64,000 nucleotides of DNA from Hofstenia miamia. Its lineage: Eukaryota > Xenacoelomorpha > Acoela. A program made the position numbers and the translations under genes. Below are positions 47,148 through 57,662 of the stretch, piece after piece; positions within the stretch are counted from its first letter, which is position 1; each line of letters opens with the position of its first letter. Under the pieces are notes generated by a model. It was not told the origin of the DNA. It ran no database searches and was given only the letters and a program-made list of their open reading frames with translations. The stretch covers positions 290,544 to 354,543 of the forward strand of contig SCFE01000008.1 of the NCBI GenBank assembly GCA_004352715.1, read 5' to 3'.

Positions 47148-47870
47148 TTGAGGTTTTATGATAATTTAAGTAAAGAATCTAAGATTAAAACATATGTTTG
47201 CGAATTTAAATCTTTATCTGTTCGCCCACAATTTAGTAGTGATTCAGATGCTTGTCCAGTTTTGGAACCTACACTTGGATATGTAGATATTGTGATAGAT
47301 GAAAATGTTTTCAAAGGTTTCCAAAATGTATTGTATTCAATACCATGCTTTGAACTGGAGGATTCTTATATAAAGAGACTTCAGCTATGACAATGAAAAT
47401 TATTACTTATGTGTTATAGTTTCAAAGAAGATATTAATATATTTAAAGGATGTATATTGATCAAATAGTGCAAGAATTTAAAGTAGATTTTTCAAATAAA
47501 TTCTGTCAAGTCATCACACATTCGACAAACCAAAATATTCTTCTTTTTGGGAAGGAAGCTGAATAATTCAGTATCAAACAGTTTGATGCATTATAAGAAA
47601 TCTTACATTAGAACTTGACGAATTAAGGAATGTTTCAACAATTTGTTCAACTATTTGCAAAACGCTTGTTAACATTTGCTGTAAAATCAAGTTTGTATAC
47701 CAACACAATCCGAAAATTAATTCTATTGAAGGAGAATCGTTTAGGTTCTTACCTGGAGAACCTAATTGGATGAGTGCGAGTGATTATATGGAATAGATTG
47801 CATTTACCGTCAGAAATTTTCAAGGCATTTATTACTGTTCATATGCAAATGGTTGTATTATAAAAAATTA
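47148..47870 (+). pseudogene. Coding remnants with an Ig-like block
   Basis: Several + strand blocks look coding but are interrupted. 47151-47387 is an 80-codon ORF with a balanced composition (VCEFKSLSVRPQFSSDSDAC). Further blocks lie at about 47610-47750 (ELDELRNVSTICSTICKTLV) and 47750-47865 (LPGEPNWMSASDYME, stop, IAFTVRNFQGIYYCSYANG). The last resembles the F-G strands of an immunoglobulin-type domain (G-YYC-Y-N). The in-frame TAG and the breaks suggest a pseudogene, but some could be introns. Confidence 0.35.
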
Positions 47871-48840
47871 GGTTCACATATCGATGATTGTGGGACACTT
47901 ACATTTCTTTCAGAAGAAACTTGTTGCGTACAATGTTAACAAATTTTTGTTAAAAATTTATAATTATCTTACAAACATATGATCATCAGTGCTATTATAC
48001 CAAAGGTGGATGTGCATTTTTTGTGGTACACTGCAAATTCAATATTTATTACTGACTCCAGACAAAGAAATACAATTAATCAGTTAATATTAAACTGAAG
48101 ATAATATAAAAGGGCTTTTTGTAGCAGCTTAGATAATAATAGATAACATTTTTATTTATTTTGGATTTTGTTTATTTGCCTTAATAAAAAGGATTGTGTG
48201 ATATTTAAATTAATTTATTGGCTTTTTTTATTGATAATAAATGTTTTAACACTTGTGTTACAGAAGCAAATTGTTATAGAGAGCTTTAAAAAATTTAAGA
48301 TACACATTTCATTCCAAATTACATGCCTTATTTTTAGGCATAGAAATAAATAATAATTTCATGTTGCGTGATGGCCTCCTAAGCGTGCATCCGATTATTT
48401 CACAGAAACCTTTTTTAATAAATTTTTCTTGCTTTAATCATGTCAAAAATATTATAAATACAAATATCAACACGTTACAAGTAAAATAAAAGAATATTTA
48501 AGTAAACCACGTTAATTATATCAGAATGCTGCTTAGCCAAACTCTCCATGCTCAAAAATTCAAAAAACAAGTCAATTTTTCAAGTTATATTCCTCAAAAA
48601 TATAAACAACATTTTACATTAACTAAACTTCAAAAAACGTTTTCTACTATAAGATCCAAATTCAAATTATTGTGCCGTACCTTGCCCCAAAATATAAACA
48701 ACATTGGGTTGGCTGACATCGGGTACCCAATGACAATCACTACTGTGCAATTCTTTAAAATGATATTTACATGACAATCAAATATAAAAACTTGGTGTAA
48801 ATTAGGACGCAATACTTCTTTTAAGTTGTGATCGTAATGC

Positions 48841-49012
48841 TTTTTGGAAAAGAAACAATTTGTGAATGATTTTTGTAAAAAAGCTTTTTAAAACCATATA
48901 ATTGAAAAAATTAACAAAATTTTTCAATAGCAAATGATTTGATGAAATTTATGAGTTCTGCACTAAATTTTAACCAAAATTTAAGTATGATGAAGCCTCT
49001 AACTATAAGCCT
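48841..49012. repeat. Imperfect direct repeat, copy 1
   Basis: About 170 bases starting TTTTTGGAAAAGAAACAATT recur at 49876-50052. Both end with CTCTA-CTATAAGCCT. Confidence 0.7.
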
Positions 49013-49424
49013 TCATTAAATCTAACAGAACATGGATTGCTGAAATAGCAAATGCTCTCCTGCTACCATGGAAAAATTCCTTTCAATGTTAGAGCATGCT
49101 TAAGACAATATAAATTTGAAGGATTATGTACAGTCCTATATTGGTGCTTCTTACTACCTAGTTGATTATGTTTAGCATAGAATACACGAATTTTACAAAA
49201 GCCATGTAGAATATGGGTGATATTACCTTACATTTGAGTATTGTTTTAACTATTTCGGTACTATTGAGTTATGTGGTATGGTAGAGGGTCCAAGTCCAAC
49301 ACCATACTTTCTGCTTCCAAATCTATCATGTTATACTGAAGCTATTACATAAGTAAGCCAAACTTATCTTTGAAAGTAATGGAACTCTATTTAGATCATC
49401 AACAGCAGTGGTAAACAGGGCCTA
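49013..49424. other. Non-coding stretch
   Basis: Nothing recognised between the direct-repeat copy and the MITE. Confidence 0.4.
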
Positions 49425-49708
49425 AGCCAGACTTGTTAACGAGCCGAAATTTCTGAGCTCGGCTCAGCTTGTTTTAATTTTGAGTAAATTTGGCTCAGCT
49501 CGCCAATAAAATCTTTCAATGAGGCTTGTTTCCCATTATTTAGTAAACATTTCTAAAATTAGATTATAAGAAAGGCATATTGAATGAAAAAATGAGAAAA
49601 ATCTGCATAATCAAATTAACAAGCACTACTATAAATTTGCATTTCTTAAAAACGGCTCGTTATATATCCAATACTCTGCTCAAGCTAGGCTCGTTGACAA
49701 GTCTGGCT
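49425..49708. mobile_element. MITE with AGCCAGACTTGT-type inverted ends
   Basis: The left end AGCCAGACTTGTTAACGAGC and the inverse of the right end, AGCCAGACTTGTCAACGAGC, differ by one base. Just inside are GAGCTCGGCTCAGCTTG and a matching GCTCAAGCTAGGCTCG. The element is 284 bp, without coding. The ends resemble hAT-type MITEs, but no target duplication was confirmed. Confidence 0.7.
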
Positions 49709-49875
49709 AAACCTGAAACGGAACCATGGAAAGAAGGAAGAATAAACCTTATGCAATGACCACCAGTTACAACCCTATTTCAAAATTCTTTGATAACCTT
49801 TAGGATCTTAAAGAAACTTTTTACATTTCTTTGCAAGAAATTGGCAAGTTTCTTGCGGTCAAATTTTTAGGTCAA

Positions 49876-50052
49876 TTTTTTGGAAGAGAAACAATTTTTG
49901 AATGATTTTGATAAGAAGCTCTTTAAAAACATATAATTACAAAAATTAACAACATTTTTCAATAGCAAAGGATTTGATTAAATTTATGAGCTTTGCATTA
50001 ACATTTTTACCAAAAGTTTAAGTAGGTAGAAGCCTCTACCTATAAGCCTAGA
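49876..50052. repeat. Imperfect direct repeat, copy 2
   Basis: The partner of 48841-49012, about 1.03 kb away in the same orientation. The MITE at 49425-49708 lies between them. Confidence 0.7.
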
Positions 50053-50547
50053 CCCTCATTTCCAATTCGTTTTTAGCTTTCAAAAATAAAACATTCTTGG
50101 GTAAAAAACATGAGAAGTATTACTGCACAATTTTTAACTAATTAAATAGAGATAAGTTGGAGCAAGCATTTAATTACTATGAAATGAATTGGAATTGTAA
50201 AATGCTTTGAATCTGAATCAACCTTAATTTTGGATTCTTCGCCGAAATTTGAAAACTATATGTTACAGGACTTGATGAATAATCGTTGCTATCGGTTCAT
50301 TAAATGTCATCATTCAAGATCTTGGAATTTGAGCAGTTGATTCATTTGACAGTATTTCGTATGCGGACACCAATTATTCCCTCATTGGAACTGAATGTTT
50401 TAGTATTGCAGCATTCGCATCATTTTTGGAATTCGCTCCATACAGTTTCAAATTATAATTGAACAAGAAACGTGTTATCAACAATCAAAGACATTGCTAA
50501 TAAAATCATTGAAATGTTTTTGTAATTATAGCATTTTTCTTTCTTAC

Positions 50548-51120
50548 CCCATGTGATTTCAACATGGATACATTAGCAAAATAGCATTCTTTCAAATTCC
50601 ATGAATACATTTCATTGAGAGATTAAGTCATTGACTTTGACTATGTTGACAATTGAAGTTATTGGATGATACATTTCAAAACTAGATTCTTTGATGATCA
50701 TTGTAATTTCATGTTTTTCAGCGGTTACATGATAGTAATGTTTGGCGAAATTATTCTTACAATTCTCTTTCAATAACTCAATATGATTTTCTAAATAACT
50801 TTCCTTTATAGTTATACTGATGACTACCTAGGAAAAAGCATTCATAATGTAAACATTGTTACTCAAATGAATTGTAAGAGATTTGGAGAAAAAATATAAC
50901 AATGACTTTTCAAAATTGTCCTGCATGATGTTTGAAGTAAAGTGAAACATCGGTGGATCAACTGCTATATCTGAAAGGTCAAGGTATCCAAGGAATGTGT
51001 CAAAGTTACGATTGTCAGAAATTAGACAATTTTCAATTACTAGGCTATTTTGAGCGGTTCCTGTAAATAATACTTGAAAATTAAGATTCCTCCGAATATT
51101 TGAATCAGAAATAGTCGCTT
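50548..51120 (-). pseudogene. Coding exon of unknown family with one stop and one frame change
   Basis: After the acceptor ATTACACAATAG, the - strand reads 96 open codons (51118-50831: NLNFQVLFTGTAQNSLVIEN, then YLDLSDIAVDPPMFHFTSN), then a TAG. The same frame continues for 71 codons (50827-50615: ENCKNNFAKHYYHVTAEKHE, then TMIIKESSFEMYHPITSI). A shift of one base leads to NEMYSWNLKECYFANVSMLK, ending at a strong GTAAGA donor at 50547. Composition and boundaries look like one large exon of an extracellular protein. An upstream ORF at 51422-51225 (ICKRTTYGDHKDTFGFSKFS) and traces at 50280-50480 may be further exons. The family is not recognised. The breaks suggest a pseudogene or sequence error. 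Confidence 0.5.
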
Positions 51121-51455
51121 CTATTGTGTAATAACAAAGGATAAAATTAAATCTCTAATTGTTTTGAATAATGCTATATCTTATGTTAATTTTTTTGCAA
51201 TTACATTTCAAAAATACATCAAAATTATGCACATTTATGAATGCTGAATGCAATATTTATATATTTCGGATTTTTCAAATTTCCTAATGGGCTTGAATTG
51301 TTTGAAAATTTAGAAAATCCGAATGTATCTTTATGGTCTCCATATGTAGTTCTTTTGCAAATTGCGGCTATATGAAGCAGAACATACGAATAATATTCGT
51401 AAATGGGTAGCGAAGCTTGCAACCTCTATATATTAATATGCATATATATTATACT

Positions 51456-51542
51456 GTATATATATATATATATATATATATATNNNNNNNNNNNNNNNNN
51501 NNNNNNNNNNNNNNNNNNNNNNNNNNNNNNNNNNNNNNNNNN

Positions 51543-51609
<67 letters not shown>
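51456..51609. repeat. (TA)n microsatellite containing a gap
   Basis: AT runs flank 59 ambiguous bases (51484-51542). Confidence 0.95.
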
Positions 51610-51944
51610 TAATCACATTTAACAAATTCTAACATTGATGAATATTCTACATTCATATTGAAACAATTGTAGCTGAAAAAATTTGGCTACTTTTTAGCTA
51701 GTAATAGAAACGAAAAAATGACAATTTGGTTTAATTCGCTTACACTTGTGCGTCAAATTAGATAGAAAAAATATTCACATTCAGTTCCTCTTTTCATCAA
51801 GTGAAATCAACATGAAGAATAGATGTAAACGCATTCATGCCTGTTGAATTTGCTTGACAAGTTGCATTAGTTGAGCCAATGTAAACATGGCTAAAGGAGA
51901 GTCCCTGATTTGGTCCCTTAGAAAACCGGGCCAAATTGTAATAA

Positions 51945-52291
51945 TCATTTGGGAATTGTTTTGAAAACTTTTAGAAATTGCTTAGAATTATTTTAGGAAA
52001 TAATTTAGAAATCATTTAGTGAGGTTTAAAAAACGTTTAGAAGACGTCTAGAAGATGCCTAGAAGATGTTTATAAGATGTTTAGAACACGTTTATAAGAC
52101 GTCTAGAAGTCCTTTAGAATGTCTAGAAGACATTTAGAGAAAGTGTAGAAGACGTTTTACATTTTGATTTGTGGACACTAGATGGCATTCACTCAACGCT
52201 TAAAATTGGTGTTTATGAGATGTACATTAAGGCTTCTCTAAAATTGGTATGCCATTATAAAACGGATATAAAACATTGTATTGTTTATTGG
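51945..52291. mobile_element. MITE with internal minisatellite, copy 2
   Basis: This is the inverse-orientation relative of 24794-25188. Units like GTTTAGAAGACGTCTAGAAG repeat at 52030-52160, followed by a TGTGGACACTAGATGGCATT block also present (inverted) in copy 1. It ends ATTGTTTATTGGGAA, the family terminus. The left end is degraded. Confidence 0.65.
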
Positions 52292-53459
52292 GAACAGATT
52301 GTTTATTACTAAATACTTATTATGGATTAAGGATTAAAATGTTTAGAATTTTCTGAATGAATATTTGAAGATACTTGACATTTCTTGTCCATTCTGCAGC
52401 CAAGTTTCAACTTATCAAAGCATAATTGGTGCAGTTTTAATGAATATCATGATTAGAAAAACTGGTTACAAGAATTGCATCACTATTAATGTGCTATTAG
52501 ATTTCTAAGCTGCATCATTATTGTTTGTGTGATATTGGATATTAATGTTATTGTTAAAAATATAAATTGAGTAAATTGATTTCTTAAAAAAAATTAAAAG
52601 CAAAGATTGCAGGGTCCAAATTTGTGCAAGTAAAAATTTCGGGGTTGCAGAGTTCAATCTCCTTTCATACTACCAGGGATGTAGTGGGGCGGGTGCCGAT
52701 GGGGGCTTATCTTATTTAAAAATTCAGACTTTTTCGTTTTATTCAAGAAAGCAAACTTATGAAATTGTCAAGTAAACCACAGACTGGAACTCGTAATTCA
52801 TGATGTTATGAATTCAATCAATGTAATGTTTCACCTGAAATCATTCTATGATAAGATAATAGTTGGTGACATGCCCAAATTCTATCATTTAAGACAGAGA
52901 ATTTTCTTGTTACAATTTTGTGGAAAATTTTTTGTCGACCAGCTAAGCGTTTTCAAAAATTTCAGAACACTGTAGTTGTTTAGAAGCTTCTACTAAATTT
53001 CAAAAAGAATGTTTTAAAAAATTATGAGAATACACATTGTCCTTGAATTTTTAAAAATTTTTTAGAATAAATTGTCCTTAAAAGAAGTCTTCACAAAAAC
53101 TGCATTCATAGAGTTAGTTCAAATTCCCGGTATGCCAGCCCGAAAAATATTATTTAAATTCCTTAATTCAGTAAACAATATTCAACATTTCCTTCAAGTG
53201 TTAAAGATTTATACAAAAATTCTTAATAAGCCTTTCTGTCTGTTTTTTCAAAAGCCAAATTTAAGTCATTTTTGAGAGTTTTATAATTCCATTTTACTTC
53301 TCTCAAATTTTGGTATATTTCAAGCGCTGCCCTTTCCATACACAATGCAAATAAGTCACGTTATCACTCTGTTAAAATCTATTAGCTAATAACTCGAATT
53401 TTTTAATCGATTCTAAAAAACTATTTCTTAAATTGCGTCGTCTTCAAATTTTTCCACTT
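52292..53459. other. Non-coding stretch
   Basis: No gene was recognised. Near 52674 a CAGGGATGTAGTGGGGCGGG sequence resembles the end of a repeat element. A + strand ORF at 53072-53275 has no family signal. Confidence 0.35.
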
Positions 53460-53569
53460 TCAAACCTGATTCACTTTGTCTCTGTACTCCATTTTCCATA
53501 ATATACTCCACTGCTGGTTTAGGCACAGTTGCTGAAATACTTGAATATCATCTTCTGCGATAGATTCTA
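53460..53569 (-). other. Candidate exon of unknown gene
   Basis: After TTTTTCTATTAG, the - strand is open for 35 codons (ESIAEDDIQVFQQLCLNQQW near the start) to a TGA. The composition looks coding, but no family or joined exon was identified. Confidence 0.25.
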
Positions 53570-54062
53570 CTAATAGAAAAATGTATACAAAGAATAATAA
53601 TTATTAATTTAAAATTATAAAGTTGATATATTGTTTGTGAATAGTTTTCAAAATGTAATGGCAGTCTATATAATTAAGCAACTATTTTCTCACGTCCAGC
53701 ATTTTTCTTTTTTTTTTTTATTATCCTTCCTTGCAATATATTTCTGATGGAAGCAGGCACGTGAATTAAAAATCCTGCAATTATCATGTCATAGAACTAG
53801 AAAGTAGAATGTGTATTGGTATTATTTGAAAAGTGGAACTGCATCATTGCAAATTCATTATATAAAACCTGGCTATTTTCTAATCTGTGAAAAAAGAACA
53901 AAAATTCAGTTAGCTCAAGATAATATAGGATATGAATTTCCATGTTAATTATGGCACCATTAATAAAATGTTTACAGCATTATTTGCTTAACTCTAAAAA
54001 AGATTTTGCAAACAAAGTAATGCAGTAGGATGCTATTATTAACACAATCACTAACTAATGTT

Positions 54063-56108
54063 CAGGGGCGGATCTAGAAATTTCTGATGGGTGTACTGAG
54101 GCTCTTAAACTCGATTTTTCTAAATATTTTTCACTCTAAATTTGATTAAGTTTTGAATCGTGATAATTTTATACATATTATGATAAGAATTTGAAAGTTC
54201 TTGCTGATGTTCTAGTCGAAATTTTTACTATGGCGTTTTAATTTATATTTATATATAGATCATCTATTTGTGCTGAAATTATGCATTATTAACAAAATAG
54301 AATATTGAATGGAGATACAGTATTACAGACATATTTTAGTTTAGCAAATAAATATAATAGCAAATGTTAATTCACATTGCTCCCAGTCTCAGTTTAAATT
54401 GAAAATTTTGTTCTGGTTTCATACTGATCCTATTCCATGTCTTGTGGGTCTGGTATCAGGACCAGTAATTGCGAATAATTTCCTCATGAGTATTAGTTTT
54501 TGAAATCTGTCAAGGAAAGGAAACATTTCTACAAAGACTGTTAGTTTTACTGAGTTACTTTTAATTTGCATTGGTTGTTGGTCAATCTCTAGCATTAATT
54601 TTTTCTTTAACATAGTAATTAAAATTTTCAAATTTCTGGAGAATAAAAAAGAGGTGTAGAAATGGAGGTATCATATCAATAATTTTCAAACTCGCAATTC
54701 TTATCAAATCAGTAATTTGAGAATTGAATGATCTTAGCTGATTATAAAAGTTCTATGTAGAAATGAAGTTTCATTTTTGTAGGTTTAGGATCGAAACTTC
54801 TACCATGTAAAATAACATTAAGATGAAGGAGACGTGAATCCTTAATATTATGAGGTTTTTAAATGAAATGGAGAATTATTTTGTACAACAAAATCTGAAC
54901 AATTAATGCAAAACAGCGTTCAAAATTTCAGAAATTCTTAAAATGTGTTACAAAAAATTCTAAAATTTAAAGAATTATAAAAGGTAATAGTATTATGAAT
55001 ACATTGTGAACATCATTTAAAATATGTGATATAGCGAATTTAATATGTTGAAGAAAAAGTTTGCAGATTGGGAGGGATTTCAGAAACCCCTTTTCTAGAA
55101 CCACCAGTTGTCAGTATCTGAATTAAAAATTTATAGTTTTTTTAAAAGATGCTGAATTTTTCATTCAGAATGCTGATGTACTTGTGCGTGCTCATCATAG
55201 CAATTATGATAACTAAGGCAACCCACGCCATTATGTTTGGATGATGTTTGACTGCTGTTGAGGTGTAGTGTGATTGAATCTTGATGATTCTAAAGGGCCT
55301 CTAACAAATACATTGGGTTTTCAGAATATCTGAAATATACTTAGCAGTATAAATTGATCAAGTGTACAGATTTTTTTAATTCATACAAAGGGCCAGTTTC
55401 ATTAAGCACTTTGATCGGCTACAAATTAGTATTTGAGAAATATCCAAATTGTGCTGACTTCATTCGGAACTGATGGCCAACGACAAACATCTGGGGATTA
55501 AAATATCTCATAGGTAGGAATCTATGTTTTTTCTATGATTTTAGGTTAGCTATCATAGTCAGGGACTTATTCAGCTATTTTTGCAAAAAAATGAGAAAGC
55601 ATTTTTTTATTTATCATAAGATAGAATGACCAGTAATTTTTAGGTAGAGATTTGTAATTTTTCGAGAAAAATGGGGAGACAACCCCTGTGGTCTTCAACA
55701 AATATATGTCATAATTAACATCTGCACTGAAACTATGCGCAGATTTTTGTATAATGTGGAGGCAGTTCTTTCAAATTACCTTAGAATTTATTAGATACAA
55801 AATTTGGTGGATTGTAGATGAAAGGCCTAATATTGGAATGTGTTTGATATATTCTTAAGAATGTGTAATATTATTTGAAAAAAAGTTGGAAAGTCGGACA
55901 AACATTTGCCAAATATTTACAAGGTTTGTTAAATTTTAGGGAAACTTGCAAGCTATTTTAAAAATTTGACAAACCCTAGGTTGCGTTTTGCAAATAAAAT
56001 ACAAAAATTTGGCACTAACTTAGAATTTTTATCAAGGTTGAAAAAATTAACCTCCGTTTTACTTGTCATGGGGGGATCGCAGTCCCATAGCCCCCAAATC
56101 CGCCACTG
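54063..56108. mobile_element. hAT-type element with perfect 8-bp target duplication
   Basis: The left end CAGGGGCGGATCTAG and the inverse of the right end, CAGTGGCGGATTTGGGGG, form short inverted repeats. The octamer CTAATGTT occurs immediately outside both ends (54055-54062 and 56109-56116). An exact 8-base duplication with CAG-GG-type ends is the hallmark of hAT insertion. The 2046-bp interior has no recognisable hAT transposase, so it is non-autonomous. It encloses a possible small secreted ORF. Confidence 0.85.
54419..55231 (-). CDS. Possible two-exon small secreted protein inside a hAT element
   Basis: The candidate exon 1 (55231-55182) encodes MAWVALVIIIAMMSTH, a signal-peptide-like start, before a moderate GTACAT donor. 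The candidate exon 2 (54635-54419) follows an excellent pyrimidine-rich acceptor (CTTTTTTATTCTCCAG) and continues in phase to a stop, giving 88 residues. The mature part is Lys- and Leu-rich, without Cys (VFVEMFPFLDRFQKLILMRK near residue 60), and ends RPTRHGIGSV. I recognise no family. Phase agreement and the strong acceptor support it; the AT-rich setting and weak donor argue for caution. Confidence 0.35.
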
Positions 56109-56237
56109 CTAATGTTAATTGGTTTGTACTTCCAAATAAATTAATTATAGCTAAAATGCAACAATTTACAATACGACAATTGATGGTAATGGCGTTAACC
56201 TGCTGGATGCAGATTCCATATTATCTAGATCCCGAAT

Positions 56238-56414
56238 ATATATATATATATATATATATANNNNNNNNNNNNNNNNNNNNNNNNNNNNNNNNNNNNNNNN
56301 NNNNNNNNNNNNNNNNNNNNNNNNNNNNNNNNNNNNNNNNNNNNNNNNNNNNNNNNNNNNNNNNNNNNNNNNNNNNNNNNNNNNNNNNNNNNNNNNNNNN
56401 NNNNNNNNNNNNNN

Positions 56415-56448
<34 letters not shown>
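56238..56448. repeat. (TA)n microsatellite containing a gap
   Basis: AT runs flank 154 ambiguous bases (56261-56414). Confidence 0.95.
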
Positions 56449-56451
<3 letters not shown>

Positions 56452-56620
56452 CAAATTCTATGATTTCAGTTATATGTATCAAGCCATAGATTTCATTGTC
56501 TGAAAAAGCTTGCAAATTATGGTAACTGCACATTATCCAGAAACATCTTTTAAACTTCCTCTGCTTAAAATTTTTTTCGTCTTGCTAGATAATTATTTCT
56601 GTTGGAACGGCACTTCTAAA

Positions 56621-56625
<5 letters not shown>

Positions 56626-56656
<31 letters not shown>
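56626..56656. repeat. (TA)n microsatellite
   Basis: Pure AT run. Confidence 0.95.
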
Positions 56657-56659
<3 letters not shown>

Positions 56660-57215
56660 CTTATTTTGTACTATTTTTCAAACTTTGTAAAATTTTACAA
56701 TATAAGAAATAGGAGATCTCCTTTAAAACAAAAAACCTTTGTGATATTTTAAGTAAAACAAATAGAAAATCTTGATAGATTCTTAAAATCATGAGAAAAG
56801 TAAATGGATTTCAACTGACAGTAATGAATAAAGAGAGATACACGTTTCTAAAATGAAAAACATATTTTTAAAAGTATTTCGATTCCGTGTGTGCATTAGT
56901 GTGTTTATTATTGCTCTAGAATTCAAATTTATTGGACTATTATAACTTGCACATAATACATACTTTACAAAAAATATCTTATTGTTTTTATTATGCTTCA
57001 TTTTTATATTAGTTTTTGATATAAACTGTGAATTACTATATGAATTTGCTAAATGTTTTTGCAATGTTGGCCGACTATTACATCTGAAATGTGACCCTTA
57101 TTTTCTGCAATGTAGTAATTTAACAAATTCAAATTCTATTTAAAGCAAAAGCTATTAATTACATTTGAAACATTGCCACTTGAGTTTTACATTATTCGAC
57201 TTCAACTCACTTCGA

Positions 57216-57616
57216 ATGTCTGTACATACACTAATCGTTTTGGTAGTTATTGCATGCTACTACACTGGTAAGAAATGTTTTATTTAGCATTCAGTATTAT
57301 ATAATAAGCTGATTAGTGCTTCATTCCTAACTCTTAGCAAAAATTTGCCACATGTACTAGAAACATAATAGATATATATATAATTTCTCATTTATAGAAA
57401 TTTCATTGACTATATATCTTTAGGTTTCATTCGTTTTTTATTTATGCTTGCAAATCATTTCAAAATTCAATTGATGAGTTACAAATATTTAGTAGATCCT
57501 TTTTTCAATTGCACTTTCCCCAGAATTAAATGTTGGGTTTAGTGTGGTGAAATTGGTGTGATTTTTGTATTTTGAGTTTTATTAATTAAAAATATCTTAT
57601 AAATTACAGAATCGCC

Positions 57617-57662
<46 letters not shown>

